Origin: Oceaniferula spumae
GTDB lineage: Bacteria; Verrucomicrobiota; Verrucomicrobiia; Verrucomicrobiales; Akkermansiaceae
Reading direction: 5' to 3'
Assembly (NCBI RefSeq): GCF_042849255.1
Contig: NZ_AP026866.1
Coordinates: 1,116,001 to 1,180,000, forward strand
Length of the DNA stretch: 64,000 nt
Shown here: positions 16,865 through 27,111 of the stretch, one piece after another
Layout of the letters: each line of letters opens with the position of its first letter
How positions within the stretch are numbered: position 1 is the first letter of the stretch
The notes under the pieces: generated by a model
Seen by the model: only the letters and a program-made list of their open reading frames with translations
What the model was told of the DNA's origin: nothing
The model's database searches: none
Program-made: the position numbers and the translations under genes

Positions 16865-18310
16865 CTAGGGACTCGTTGTTGTTCCTGCGCTATCACCAGC
16901 CTCCGGAGTCGTAGCTGGTTCTATCACGGGAAGGGTGTTTTCCCATGTGTGCAAAGTTACGCCAGCCCCCAAGCCTCCTATCTCTGTCAAGAGGCTGGAA
17001 CAGCGCTCACGCCAGCGTGCGTAATCGGGGGCTTGAAATTTGTCCGCTGTGCCAGGAAACACCACATAGGTCACTGTCAAATCACTCACCGGACGGGAGT
17101 ATGGGCTGGCGCGGGAGTTCAGCTGTTTCGCCATCCGAAGAGATGCCTCCCCTACTTTGAAACTTGGACCCGCATCGCCGACGATGACCGGATAAATTTT
17201 TCCCTCATGGATCACTACGGCATAGTCACCCACCCGAGCCGCATACTTATCGCCGCGCGTGGTCAGCATGTTGATGGGCATGACGATAAAGGGATCATAG
17301 TCAGCGATGAGATAACTTCGTGCCTCCATATCCTGAATCTCACGTTTGATTTTCGCCACTCGCATCCGCAGCCAAGATTTGCGTTCGGGCTTTGTAGTTC
17401 TTAGTGCCAGTTCTGCCTCGGCTACTTTGATGCGGTTTTTCCATCCTGCTATCAATGGATTCGGAGTAGAGCCGGTTTTTCTCCAGCCGTAGCTTGTCAT
17501 TGGCTGATAGTGGGTGGAATTGACAATGTTATCCGGCATGGTTGGCAGTCGGTCTCCATCAGAACCATCGGAAACAACATCCATTTCCGCCTGCACTAAC
17601 AGCACCCGACGACCAGTGGTTGCGTGTTTGATATTGAGCATCGTTTCACAATCATAAAAATTGTGGCGGGTCATCAACTCGTCGAGCCGAGTGGCATTCT
17701 TCTTCAGTCGACTGGTTTTATTTTCGTAGAGCTGATAGTAAAATGGAGAGACTTTCGCGTTCGGCAGCATGTCCTTGAGGCCAGGTAAAATGGCATCGAG
17801 CTTAGAGTTCACTCGCTTGAGATCCGCCAGTGTTCGAGTCGCTTCTGGAAGGCGGATTTTTAATTCATAACTTGCGGTATAGCTATCGTCCTTCAACCGC
17901 TCTTGCGATGCCGCTTTCCCTTTTTCGAGAGTCACTTTGGTCTCTAGCTTGAAGCCCTTGGACATTTTGCGGATGTCACCACCTGAAGTGGCGGTGTGAT
18001 CGGCCGGCACGATGACTTTCGGTGGAGTGACAGGAGGCGTCACTTTGGGAGGCACTACAGCCTCTGGAGGTTTGGCTGGCGGAGCGGGTTTTGTTATCGG
18101 TTTCTCGACAGTCTGCTCTTTCCTCAGGGCATTGATCTTGCGCCAGATTTTACCAGGTAGCGGCCCTTGGGCCATAATCACCAAACCACAGACGAGTATG
18201 AAAAATGAGACTCGTATCCATGGAAATGATGCTGCTTTGGATCGACGGTTTTTCACCCCTTCGATCTCGTGTGGGTCATGGTTTTGGGAGTTTTGTGGAT
18301 GCGTTGCCAT
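16865..18310 (-). CDS. GH75-like (chitosanase family) membrane-anchored protein
   Basis: A 481-residue protein with a cytoplasmic N-terminus, one membrane helix (about 31-47) and a Pro-rich linker (about 70-105). A C-terminal domain (about 215-460) reads NFYDCETMLNI, VLLVQAEMDVVSDGSDGDR, TSYGW, YDPFIVMP, GKIYPVIVGDAGPSFKVGEASLRMAKQLN and PYSRPVSDLTVTYVVFPGTA. I associate these with GH75 proteins, originally fungal chitosanases and common in Verrucomicrobiota. Activity on chitosan is not certain; these bacterial forms may act on other amino-sugar polymers or the cell wall. It starts 31 bp after the AddB-like nuclease gene. Confidence 0.65.
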   Translation of the reverse strand: MATHPQNSQNHDPHEIEGVKNRRSKAASFPWIRVSFFILVCGLVIMAQGPLPGKIWRKINALRKEQTVEKPITKPAPPAKPPEAVVPPKVTPPVTPPKVIVPADHTATSGGDIRKMSKGFKLETKVTLEKGKAASQERLKDDSYTASYELKIRLPEATRTLADLKRVNSKLDAILPGLKDMLPNAKVSPFYYQLYENKTSRLKKNATRLDELMTRHNFYDCETMLNIKHATTGRRVLLVQAEMDVVSDGSDGDRLPTMPDNIVNSTHYQPMTSYGWRKTGSTPNPLIAGWKNRIKVAEAELALRTTKPERKSWLRMRVAKIKREIQDMEARSYLIADYDPFIVMPINMLTTRGDKYAARVGDYAVVIHEGKIYPVIVGDAGPSFKVGEASLRMAKQLNSRASPYSRPVSDLTVTYVVFPGTADKFQAPDYARWRERCSSLLTEIGGLGAGVTLHTWENTLPVIEPATTPEAGDSAGTTTSP

Positions 18311-18341
18311 TTTCTATATGATGCGTTATTCCTAGCGGGTT

Positions 18342-21185
18342 TCAAATGCCAAATGCTGCTGCCAATCCATCAGGTGCGAGTTCAGAAAAATCATCCCACT
18401 CAAGTTCTCCAGCTGAGAGCACGGCAGCTTGTTGAAATTCTCCTGCCTTGATCCGATCAATCGCCGCCGATGCCCATGCGAGCGCATGATCCAGCATCTG
18501 CTGATCAAATTCTTCCCACTCGGTAAAACCAACCTCGCCAACGGCGCGAGGGAGATTGATGTATCCAACTTGTGGCAAGTTCTTGGTTTTAAAATGATCC
18601 TGAACGAATGCAGCGTAAATTGGCAGTTGGAGATTGGACCAGCGCCGCTCGGTCTTCTTGCGACCAGAGGGAGGCAACAACTCCCCTAACAGAGGCCGAT
18701 TTTCATCTGCATTCCAGTTCGAAAGGTGCTTGGCCTCGGGGTTGGCGGCTTTACCGGATGTTTTATAGTCCCAGACTCGCCAGCTGTTCCCGTCTTCGTG
18801 ACGGTCGATGCGATCGACGATCATAGTCAATGGATGCCCTCCAATTTTCCATTCAAGAGTTTCTTCTCCCACCCGATCACGTCCGACGGCAAACTCAGTG
18901 GCAAAAATCTGCCAGCCAAGCGCTCTGTCTTCCGCCTGTTTACCAGCAAAGGCACGTAATCGCTCGCGGGCGCTTTCCTGCTGCACCATGAGGGGAAGAC
19001 TGAGTTTCGTTCCATAGGTTTTCTGGATCTGATCATCCAGTGTTTGGAACAAGTATTCGCGGATCTCTGCTTCATCGACGGAGTCCTTCACCGCGTCATC
19101 CGAGCCAAAGACCTCCAGAACCTCGTGACAAAGGTTTCCAAAATCTATGGCATCCATCTCCCGTTTACCTGAATCATAACGATTCATTCCAAGAATTCTC
19201 TTCAGATAGAATCGCAGTGGACAATTTAAATAGTCGCCCAGAGCTGACGGAGAGATTCTCCGAGGTGGATCTTTCAGATATGGGTTTTCGGCCTGGGGCA
19301 AATCAAGAATCCAATCACGCTTCCAAGGACCACCTTTAGCAGCTGTTGATTCCGATTCGGCAAAGAGGTGCTGGACGATAGAAGGAAGCTGTTGCCCTCG
19401 TTGTCGCATGAGTAACCTTGATGGTTTTCTCGCTTCACCAGCGTCGTTGAACCGGGAAACAATCGCGTCGACTCTACCCGACGCGTCGCGCGACCGAAGG
19501 GCGGCATGGAGCAAAAAGGCATCGCGGGCAAATCGCCCATCAGAGTCGCGCAATCCCAGCTTCTGCTTAAGTGAATCGGGCACAAAGACATCGTCCACCG
19601 TTCCATCAGGAACGCACTCCTCGTGCATGCCAGCAAGAATCAAATGCGGCGCCGGATCGTAGGAAATCTCCAACCACCCCTGAAGATCGAGCACCGTTTG
19701 GTCGCGGTTGGCACTGGCTTTCGCCGAGTGCAGGCTCTCAGCCATCATTTCAAAGACTTCGGAGCCAGTGGGTGTTTCCCCAAAGGACTCAAGCCGGTCA
19801 AGAGCATCCAACACTTCGGCCAGTCTTGGTTCAGCAGCCTCTGAAGTGCCTAGTGTTCGGTCATCGGTCAGCTCTAACCATTTCACTAACCATGTACGCA
19901 AGGTTTCGGACTTAGTGCCGCTACTTAGTTTTGAAATATGTTCACCAATGCTGTTGATGATTTCTTTGGCCTGATCGTCCTTGCTGAGTGCCAGCGCGTC
20001 ACGCACCGTTTCGGGCAGGTGTTTGAGCTGAAGATCATCCAATAACTTTGCGGCGCGATTCCGGCTAATGCCTTTCGGTAGAAAATCATCGGCACCAGGC
20101 AGCCGCACAAATTCTTGCAAAGATTCAAACGAGGCTTGGTCACCTGCCAGCTCCCGCATGACACGCAGTAAACGCATCAGTCCGGAGTCGGCAAGTCCCC
20201 TGCCCTCTGGATCGAATAACGGCCAATCCACTTCCGTGAATGTCTTCTCCAGCGCTGGTGCGAAACTAGGATCACACAGAGCCAGTGCCAGAGCGTCAGA
20301 TTCTGTTTTTGTATTTGTTAGAATCTCAACGCATTTCTGTGCAGCTTCGGTGGAAGAGTCCACCACGTGCATTCGCTCCTTCCATTCTGGAAAATCGATC
20401 AGCTTTTGCTGCCATACTTCTTTCACAGGAGTCCCCCAATCATCAAAGCACGAGGCTTCTGATTCTGGAGCATGGATTAAAACGGTGACGGGTAAGCCAC
20501 TTCGCAAAAATGACTTCAATGCCCGGAGAGCCAACGGTGTAGGATCGGGAACACAGGCCACGACCACACGTTCGACACCAGTGATGAGATCTGGGTTTTT
20601 GGCTTTATCGCGCTTGGCCAGCACAGAATCCCTTAGCTTCCACTTGCCGAGATTTTGCAACATCGCCGACTCGAGCTTTTCAAGCTCCTGCCAACGTTCT
20701 TTTTCCTGACTTTGAAATCCCGCATCGCGAAACGAGGCGTCCCCATCCGCGAGTTGATCGCGAAGCGTCATCATCTGACGTGCTAGTGCGAGAGCCGAGC
20801 TGAAACTTTTCGTAGATCCAAGCTCATGGTTAGGTAACAAGGTGGGAAATTCTTCGACGTCGATCTTCTGAATCGTGCGTATCCAAGCCCATAGTGATTC
20901 CTGACGTGACGCCACGCCATCAACCTCGAACAATCGATTGGGAGCCATTACGTGTGGCGCAAGAACACCACCACCATCCTGTCCACAAGTCGACAAGACC
21001 ATCCGTAGTCGTCGGCCACTATTGGTCGTGGGAACCACGACCAAGGTCTTGGCCAGATCGTCACCGAGACCAACTAACCATTGAGTCACTGAATCCAACA
21101 GCGGACCATCCCAACCGAGAAACTCTCGGGCGGGGGAAGCTTCAACTTCCGGCTCTGTTGTTAGATCAAACTCGATTTGGGACAT
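18342..21185 (-). CDS. AddB/RexB-like PD-(D/E)XK nuclease family protein
   Basis: A 947-residue protein of the AddB/RexB type, which processes double-strand breaks for recombination with a helicase partner. The N-terminal part resembles an inactivated helicase (TLVVVPTTNSGRRLRMVLS). The C-terminus holds the nuclease: SPSALGDYLNCPLRFYLKRILG, DFGNLCHEVLEVF, then MIVDRIDRHEDGNSWRVWDYKTSG with the D and DYK residues of the nuclease motif. Only one Cys (in NCPLRF) of the AddB iron-sulfur set is evident. It starts 3 bp after the gyrA stop, so it is clearly co-transcribed with gyrB-gyrA. No addA helicase lies in this window. Confidence 0.8.
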   Translation of the reverse strand: MSQIEFDLTTEPEVEASPAREFLGWDGPLLDSVTQWLVGLGDDLAKTLVVVPTTNSGRRLRMVLSTCGQDGGGVLAPHVMAPNRLFEVDGVASRQESLWAWIRTIQKIDVEEFPTLLPNHELGSTKSFSSALALARQMMTLRDQLADGDASFRDAGFQSQEKERWQELEKLESAMLQNLGKWKLRDSVLAKRDKAKNPDLITGVERVVVACVPDPTPLALRALKSFLRSGLPVTVLIHAPESEASCFDDWGTPVKEVWQQKLIDFPEWKERMHVVDSSTEAAQKCVEILTNTKTESDALALALCDPSFAPALEKTFTEVDWPLFDPEGRGLADSGLMRLLRVMRELAGDQASFESLQEFVRLPGADDFLPKGISRNRAAKLLDDLQLKHLPETVRDALALSKDDQAKEIINSIGEHISKLSSGTKSETLRTWLVKWLELTDDRTLGTSEAAEPRLAEVLDALDRLESFGETPTGSEVFEMMAESLHSAKASANRDQTVLDLQGWLEISYDPAPHLILAGMHEECVPDGTVDDVFVPDSLKQKLGLRDSDGRFARDAFLLHAALRSRDASGRVDAIVSRFNDAGEARKPSRLLMRQRGQQLPSIVQHLFAESESTAAKGGPWKRDWILDLPQAENPYLKDPPRRISPSALGDYLNCPLRFYLKRILGMNRYDSGKREMDAIDFGNLCHEVLEVFGSDDAVKDSVDEAEIREYLFQTLDDQIQKTYGTKLSLPLMVQQESARERLRAFAGKQAEDRALGWQIFATEFAVGRDRVGEETLEWKIGGHPLTMIVDRIDRHEDGNSWRVWDYKTSGKAANPEAKHLSNWNADENRPLLGELLPPSGRKKTERRWSNLQLPIYAAFVQDHFKTKNLPQVGYINLPRAVGEVGFTEWEEFDQQMLDHALAWASAAIDRIKAGEFQQAAVLSAGELEWDDFSELAPDGLAAAFGI

Positions 21186-21188
21186 GGA

Positions 21189-23843
21189 TTACGCCTCTTC
21201 CTCCGGAGCATCATCTGCCTCTGGCTTTTCTGTGGATTCTGTTGCTTCGTCAGCAGCATCGACGCTGTTTTCCTCGCCCTCTTCTTCGTCGCTTGCCTCA
21301 TCTGGGACCACGCGAGCGATGTCCTGAAGTTTCTCACCTTCTTTGAGGGTGACGAGTTTTACGCCCTGGGTATTCCGACCAGCCTCGCGCACATCGGCGC
21401 AGCGGATACGGATCGATTGACCTGAGGAGGTCATCAGCATGAGTTCGTCATCGGGGTAAACCATGGTGGCTCCTACCACTTCGCCGGTTTTCTCCGTGCA
21501 CTTCATGGTGATAATACCTTTGCCGCCACGAGTCTGTGCGCGGTAGTCGGCGAATGGTGAACGTTTTCCGATACCGTTTTCTGAGGCGACTAACAGGGTT
21601 CCGCCTTCATCGACCAGTGCGAGTCCGACCACGTAGTCATCGGCGACAGGTTTGATCCCCTGGACACCGGCGGTGGCACGGCCCATTGAGCGAGCTTGCT
21701 CTTCATTGAAGCGCAGACTGAGACCTTTGCGAGTGACAAGAATGGCTTCGTCGCCGCCAGAGGTCAGGCGCACATCGATGAGGGCGTTGCCTTCGTCGAG
21801 TTTGATGGCGATGATGCCGTCTTTGCGGTAGTTGCGGAAATCGCTGAGGGAAGTTTTCTTCACCTTACCATTGCGGGTGGCAAAGAGCACAAAGCCGTTT
21901 TCAACTCCGAAGGTGATGTCCTCCCCTTCCTCGTCGGTCTTGCGTTCTAGTCGCAGAGTCGCGGCGATGTTTTCTTCCGGCTGAAGGTTGAGCAGGTTTT
22001 TAATGCTACGACCTTTCGAGGCGCGAGAGCCTTCTGGGATTCCGTAAACACGCTCAACGTAAACCCGACCGGTGTCAGTGAAGAACATCAGGTAATCGTG
22101 GGCCTGAGCTGAGAACAGGTGCTCGACGAAATCTTGTTCATCATCCTCGGTGTCGTTAGCATTGCGAGTTTCCATACCTCGCACACCTTTGCCACCACGT
22201 GCCTGGACACGGTATTCGGCGGAAGCGGTGCGTTTGATATAACCACGATTGGAAAGAGTGACGATCATGCCGTCGTTGGCAATGAGATCCTCGATGGCGA
22301 TTTCACCTTCGTCAGGCAGGATTGGGCAGCGGCGAGGTGTGGCGTGTTTTTCTTTGATCGCAAGCAGCTCCTCCTTGATGATCGCGAGCACGCGGGCTTC
22401 CTTGGCGAGGATGTCGAGGTAGTCTTTGATTTCCTCAAGGATGTTATCGTATTCCACCTTCACTTTGTCCTGCTCCATGCCGGTAAGCTGGTAGAGACGG
22501 AGTTCGAGGATGGCGTTGACCTGGCGATCTGTGAAAATGTATTTCTCACCGACGACACTTGGCTGGTCACGGATGAGAATGCCTAACTGCTCAGCGGTTT
22601 TCACTGGGAAGGTGTAGGCCTTCAGACGCTCACGGGCTTCATCGCGGTTCTTGGAATCGCGGATGATTTTGATGAAGTCGTCGAGATGACCCAGAGCTAA
22701 CAGGAATGCCTCCAAGTTCTCAGCGCGGTCCTCTGCCTTGTTCAGCAAGAAACGGGTGCGGCGGATGATGACCTCGCGGCGGTGCTCGATAAAGGCGTCC
22801 AGAGCATCCATGATGGAAAGCTGCTTGGGACGGCGCTCATGAATGGCGAGCATGTTCACACCGAAGGAGGTTTCCATTGCGGTGAGTTTGAAAAGCTGGT
22901 TCACAACCACCTGCGGACGGGCGTCGCGCTTGAGAGTAATCTCGATGCGAGTCTGGTCATCCGACAAGTCACGCATTCCGGAGATGTCGGTGAGGATCTT
23001 CTCACGCACAAGCTCGGCGATGCGCTGCTGGAGAACTGCGCGGTTCACGCCGTGTGGCACATCGGTGATGGTGATGATAGATGCTCCGGAGGCTTTTTCC
23101 TCCACTTCCATGGTGCCTCGCATCTTGATGCTGCCGCGGCCGGTGTGGAAGTAGCTGTCGATACCTTTGAAACCGCGGATTTCGCACTTACCGGCGAAGT
23201 CAGGCCCCTTGATATGCTGCTTCAGCTCCTCAATGGTGAGCTGAGGATTGTCAATACGGGCGCAGGTGCCGTCGATGACTTCGCCAAGGTTGTGCGCCGG
23301 AATGTTGGTCGCCATACCCACGGCGATACCGGTGCCGCCGTTGACTAACAGGTTAGGAATCGCGGCCGGGAGAACAACAGGCTCATTACGAGTCTCATCA
23401 TAAGTGGGCTGGAGATCGACGGTTTCTTTTTCAAGATCGGTCATCATCGAAGAGCCCAAGTGGGTCAGGCGGGCCTCGGTGTATCGCATGGCAGCGGCGG
23501 CGTCGCCTTCCACCGAACCGAAGTTACCCTGTCCATCGATGAGCGTTTCACGCATCGTCCAAGGCTGGGCCATGTTAACGAGAGTCGTATAAATGGCGCT
23601 GTCACCGTGTGGGTGGTATTTACCCATGGTGTCACCGACAATACGCGCACTCTTGAGGTGCGGCTTGCTGGGGGAAAGCGAGAGGTCGTTGTGCATCGCG
23701 TAGAGGATGCGTCGCTGAGACGGCTTGAGACCGTCACGCGCATCCGGTAATGCACGGGAGATAATGACTGACATCGAGTAGTCCAAAAAGGACTTCGACA
23801 TTTCGTCGGCTACGTTGATTGATTTGATATTGTCGTTCGACAT
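21189..23843 (-). CDS. gyrA: DNA gyrase subunit A
   Basis: Breakage-reunion subunit of gyrase, 884 residues, acting with GyrB to introduce negative supercoils. The catalytic tyrosine is Y121 in AAMRYTEARL. The quinolone region reads HPHGDSAIYTTLVNMAQ: S82 equals E. coli Ser83, but the position of Asp87 is T86. The C-terminal pinwheel contains a gyrA box (ARGGKGVRG), supporting GyrA over ParC, and a second similar TRGGKGI blade. The protein ends in an acidic tail of about 45 residues rich in E, D and A. It is 43 bp after gyrB and 3 bp before the AddB-like gene. Confidence 0.97.
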   Translation of the reverse strand: MSNDNIKSINVADEMSKSFLDYSMSVIISRALPDARDGLKPSQRRILYAMHNDLSLSPSKPHLKSARIVGDTMGKYHPHGDSAIYTTLVNMAQPWTMRETLIDGQGNFGSVEGDAAAAMRYTEARLTHLGSSMMTDLEKETVDLQPTYDETRNEPVVLPAAIPNLLVNGGTGIAVGMATNIPAHNLGEVIDGTCARIDNPQLTIEELKQHIKGPDFAGKCEIRGFKGIDSYFHTGRGSIKMRGTMEVEEKASGASIITITDVPHGVNRAVLQQRIAELVREKILTDISGMRDLSDDQTRIEITLKRDARPQVVVNQLFKLTAMETSFGVNMLAIHERRPKQLSIMDALDAFIEHRREVIIRRTRFLLNKAEDRAENLEAFLLALGHLDDFIKIIRDSKNRDEARERLKAYTFPVKTAEQLGILIRDQPSVVGEKYIFTDRQVNAILELRLYQLTGMEQDKVKVEYDNILEEIKDYLDILAKEARVLAIIKEELLAIKEKHATPRRCPILPDEGEIAIEDLIANDGMIVTLSNRGYIKRTASAEYRVQARGGKGVRGMETRNANDTEDDEQDFVEHLFSAQAHDYLMFFTDTGRVYVERVYGIPEGSRASKGRSIKNLLNLQPEENIAATLRLERKTDEEGEDITFGVENGFVLFATRNGKVKKTSLSDFRNYRKDGIIAIKLDEGNALIDVRLTSGGDEAILVTRKGLSLRFNEEQARSMGRATAGVQGIKPVADDYVVGLALVDEGGTLLVASENGIGKRSPFADYRAQTRGGKGIITMKCTEKTGEVVGATMVYPDDELMLMTSSGQSIRIRCADVREAGRNTQGVKLVTLKEGEKLQDIARVVPDEASDEEEGEENSVDAADEATESTEKPEADDAPEEEA

Positions 23844-23886
23844 TGGAAAATAGGATTGGACTTCTAGGTCTTAGATGACGGCTTTA

Positions 23887-26463
23887 TTAGACGTCCAGAT
23901 TCTGCACGTTGAGGGCGTTGTCTTCGATAAAGCGTTTACGGGGTTCGACGATGTCGCCCATGAGGACGTCGAACATTTTGTCGGCTTCGATGGCGTTCTC
24001 TTCATCCAGACGGACTTGGAGGAACTGCCGAGTCGCTGGATCCATGGTGGTGGCGTAAAGCTCCTTGGCATTCATCTCACCCAGTCCTTTGAATCGCTGG
24101 ATTCGCATGCCTCGGCGACCGATCTCCAAGACTCTGTCGAGAATTTCGAAGAGGTTGAAGACTGGTAGTGGTGCATCACCGGAGTCGCCTTCAATGAGTT
24201 CGTAGATTGGTTTGTCATCGGAGAAAAACGGATCGGTCTGCACTCCGAACTCGTTCAAGCGGGCGAGAATCTTGGCAATGGCCGTGGACTCATGGAGTTC
24301 ACGTTTCACGGCGCGACGCTGAACACCTTGGAATCTCTCCTTGTATTCAGCCTCCTCTTCTTCGGTGAGAACTTCATCGAAAAGTCCGAGGTCACGGTTA
24401 TCGTGAGCGAAGGCTAGCAGCTCTTTTTCGGTGTCGAAGTAAGTGATGTTCTCTTCGTTACCAATCCGGAGGCGCACCATGAATTCGGGCAAGTGACCGT
24501 CTTTACGATGATCTAGCAGATCTCGGAAATCACCACCGTGTCCGGCCAGTGTGCGAGTGAAACGTGTGAGCTGAGCGAGGGTGTCTAACACACTCTTGAG
24601 TAAGTCGCTGTCGACCGTTTCATCTGAGCCGTGTTTTTTCAGAGTCACGTCCTCGGAGCCGAGACGGATGAGGATTTCGTTCAGGGCATTGTCATCGGCG
24701 ATGTACTCCTCGCGTTTTTTGCGGGTCACTTTGTAGAGCGGCGGCTGCGCAATGTAGAGATACCCGGCTTTGACCAACTCCGGCATGTGACGGCAGAAGA
24801 ACGTTAGCAGCAAGGTTCGGATGTGAGCTCCGTCGATATCGGCATCGGTCATGATCACAACCTTGTGGTAGCGGACTTTTCCGATGTCGAAGGCTCCTTC
24901 CTGGTCCCCCTCCCCGATTCCTGCGCCAATGGCAGTGATCATGGCCTGGATTTCCTTGTTTTGCAGCGCTCTGTGCAACCGGGCTTTTTCCACGTTGATA
25001 ACTTTACCACGGAGCGGAAGGATCGCTTGGTTGATACGGTTACGCCCGGACTTGGCGGAACCACCTGCGGAGTCACCTTCCACAATATAGATTTCAGATT
25101 TAGCCGGGTCGCGCTCCGAGCAGTCTGCGAGTTTTCCGGGCAGTCCACCGCCGGAGAGCACGGACTTGCGCACGGTTTCCCGCGCCTTGCGTGCTGCTTC
25201 TCGAGCACGGGCAGCGTTGACCGCCTTATCGATGATTGTCTTGGCGAGGTTCGGATTTTCATCGAAGTAGGCTTGCAGGCCTTCGTAAACGATGGAGCTG
25301 ACGACACCTTCGATTTCGGCGTTGACCAGCTTATCCTTGGTCTGTGAGCTGAATCGTGGGTTCGGCATCTTGACGCTGAGCACGCAGATAATGCCTTCGC
25401 GCACATCATCACCAGAGAGAGCTGGGTCTTTATCCTTCAGGATCTTGTTAACCTTGGCATACTGGTTGATCGATCTTGTTAGAGCGCCACGGAAGCCAGT
25501 CAGGTGGGTTCCCCCGTCGGCGTTCGGAATGGAGTTGGCGAAACAGAGGATGTTGTCCTGATAGCTATCGTTGTATTGGAAAACGATATCGGCGAAGACA
25601 TCGTCCTTGGCGATCTTGCCATCGTAATCAATTTCGATTTTGCGTTTCCCCTTGATGATAACTGGATCAGGGTGAACCAAGGTTTTGTTTTCGCCCAGCT
25701 GGGCGACAAATTCCTCGATGCCTTTGGCATAATAAAAACGCTCCTTCTTAGCGCTTTCCGGACGTTCGTCCTCAAGTTCAATGATCAGGCCGGGGTTAAG
25801 GAATGCCAGTTCGCGCAGGCGGGTGGAGAGACGGGCAAACTCGAACTCGATGGTATCAACAAAAATGGTGGCGTCCGGGAAGAACGTAATAGTGGTGCCG
25901 GTGTGGTTTTTATCCACTTCACCGACGACCTCCAGAGGCTTGGTTGTCTTACCGCGCTCAAAGGTGATCGAGTGGACTTTACCATCCCTGCTCACTTCAG
26001 CTTTGAACCAGTCCGACAGGGCGTTCACACACTTGGCACCGACACCGTGCAGGCCGCCGGAGTATTTGTAAGCACCTTGCCCGAATTTACCACCTGCGTG
26101 CAGACTTGTCAGAACCAGTTCAACAGCTGGGATTCCGAACTTCGGGTGCATCTCGACGGGAATACCCCGACCATCGTCCGCAATGGAACATGAGCCGTCC
26201 ACATGCAGTGAGATGCTGATTTTCTTACAGTGACCTGCGAGGTGTTCATCGATGGAGTTATCCAAAACCTCGAACACACAGTGGTGTAAACCCCGCACAT
26301 CAGGATCGCCGATATACATTCCGGGGCGCTTCCGGACGGCTTCAAGACCTTCTAATTTATCGATCTGGGATGCGCCATATTCTTGGGCATCAGAGACGTT
26401 GGTATTGGCATCATCAGGATCGTTTTCTGGCCCTAGTTCAGGCTCGTTTGGCGTATCGGTCAT
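23887..26463 (-). CDS. gyrB: DNA gyrase subunit B
   Basis: ATPase subunit of gyrase, 858 residues from the ATG at 26463. A TTG at 26535 would add 24 basic and hydrophobic residues not expected in GyrB, so I prefer the ATG. The GHKL ATPase domain has LEAVRKRPGMYIGD, EVLDNSIDEHLAGH, ADDGRGIPVEMH and SGGLHGVGAKCVNALS. The Toprim domain has IVEGDSAGGSAKSGRN, LRGKVINVEKA and MTDADIDGAHIRTLLLTFF, and the C-terminus QRFKGLGEMNAKELYATTMDP. It is somewhat longer than the E. coli protein. The N-terminus carries an acidic, Asn/Asp-rich segment before the ATPase domain. Confidence 0.97.
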   Translation of the reverse strand: MTDTPNEPELGPENDPDDANTNVSDAQEYGASQIDKLEGLEAVRKRPGMYIGDPDVRGLHHCVFEVLDNSIDEHLAGHCKKISISLHVDGSCSIADDGRGIPVEMHPKFGIPAVELVLTSLHAGGKFGQGAYKYSGGLHGVGAKCVNALSDWFKAEVSRDGKVHSITFERGKTTKPLEVVGEVDKNHTGTTITFFPDATIFVDTIEFEFARLSTRLRELAFLNPGLIIELEDERPESAKKERFYYAKGIEEFVAQLGENKTLVHPDPVIIKGKRKIEIDYDGKIAKDDVFADIVFQYNDSYQDNILCFANSIPNADGGTHLTGFRGALTRSINQYAKVNKILKDKDPALSGDDVREGIICVLSVKMPNPRFSSQTKDKLVNAEIEGVVSSIVYEGLQAYFDENPNLAKTIIDKAVNAARAREAARKARETVRKSVLSGGGLPGKLADCSERDPAKSEIYIVEGDSAGGSAKSGRNRINQAILPLRGKVINVEKARLHRALQNKEIQAMITAIGAGIGEGDQEGAFDIGKVRYHKVVIMTDADIDGAHIRTLLLTFFCRHMPELVKAGYLYIAQPPLYKVTRKKREEYIADDNALNEILIRLGSEDVTLKKHGSDETVDSDLLKSVLDTLAQLTRFTRTLAGHGGDFRDLLDHRKDGHLPEFMVRLRIGNEENITYFDTEKELLAFAHDNRDLGLFDEVLTEEEEAEYKERFQGVQRRAVKRELHESTAIAKILARLNEFGVQTDPFFSDDKPIYELIEGDSGDAPLPVFNLFEILDRVLEIGRRGMRIQRFKGLGEMNAKELYATTMDPATRQFLQVRLDEENAIEADKMFDVLMGDIVEPRKRFIEDNALNVQNLDV

Positions 26464-26598
26464 AGACGCGCCAAATGTCTGAAATTTCGCTCTAGGAAAC
26501 AAGTTTCTTTCGCCTTTTTTGAGGCTTTTTTTCAATCCAACACCACACCCGTGTGTCGGCTAATTTTCCAAGGTATATTCCTAGCGGAAATAGTAACT

Positions 26599-27066
26599 TT
26601 AACTCCCCTGTTTTAAGGTCAAATAGACCGCAGCTACGATCAGCAACACCACCAAAACAGCGGCTATGATTTTGAAAAAAATGACCGTATTACTCTGCTC
26701 GCGATGTTTTTCAGATATTACCGTCGATGGCGATACAGAGCGACGTCTTGAAGGGGTGTATCCTGACTCGGTAGGCGCGGAGGTAGAACTGGATGCCGCA
26801 TCCGCATTTCTATTAGTCATGTCCGATGTCGCCAGACCACCAGCTTGTCTTGGTTTGACCGCGAGCGGCGCTGCCTGCTTGTTTACCAGGTCACGAGCCG
26901 CCTCCAGTGGTGGAGCGATAATTCTGGCACCACAGGATGGACATGGGCCCTCCGTTCCAGCGATCGCCTGGTCGACGACAAGCCGCACTCCGCAAGCGGG
27001 GCAGCCGAATCTCAAGAGCTTTTTATCTGAAGAAGGAGGGGTAGAGTGTGCTTGAGGAAGGGACAT
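26599..27066 (-). CDS. Zinc-ribbon protein with C-terminal membrane helix
   Basis: 155 residues from ATG 27066; a TTG at 27099 is possible but less likely. The N-terminal zinc ribbon has CPAC and CPSC pairs (FGCPACGVRLVVDQAIAGTEGPCPSCGARI). A Ser/Thr/Pro-rich linker follows, then one membrane helix near the C-terminus (FFKIIAAVLVVLLIVAAVYL). Small zinc-ribbon membrane proteins of this kind are common in Planctomycetota and Verrucomicrobiota, and their function is unknown. It lies between rnd and gyrB on the same strand. Confidence 0.7.
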   Translation of the reverse strand: MSLPQAHSTPPSSDKKLLRFGCPACGVRLVVDQAIAGTEGPCPSCGARIIAPPLEAARDLVNKQAAPLAVKPRQAGGLATSDMTNRNADAASSSTSAPTESGYTPSRRRSVSPSTVISEKHREQSNTVIFFKIIAAVLVVLLIVAAVYLTLKQGS

Positions 27067-27111
27067 GGGGAGGATGCAATAGAGAACCACGCCATGCAAG
27101 CTGCTGACTGA

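Noticed and set aside
26464..26535. N-terminal extension of GyrB from a TTG at 26535
   Set aside because: The 24 added residues are basic and hydrophobic, unlike GyrB N-termini, and the ATG at 26463 leads directly into the usual pre-ATPase segment.
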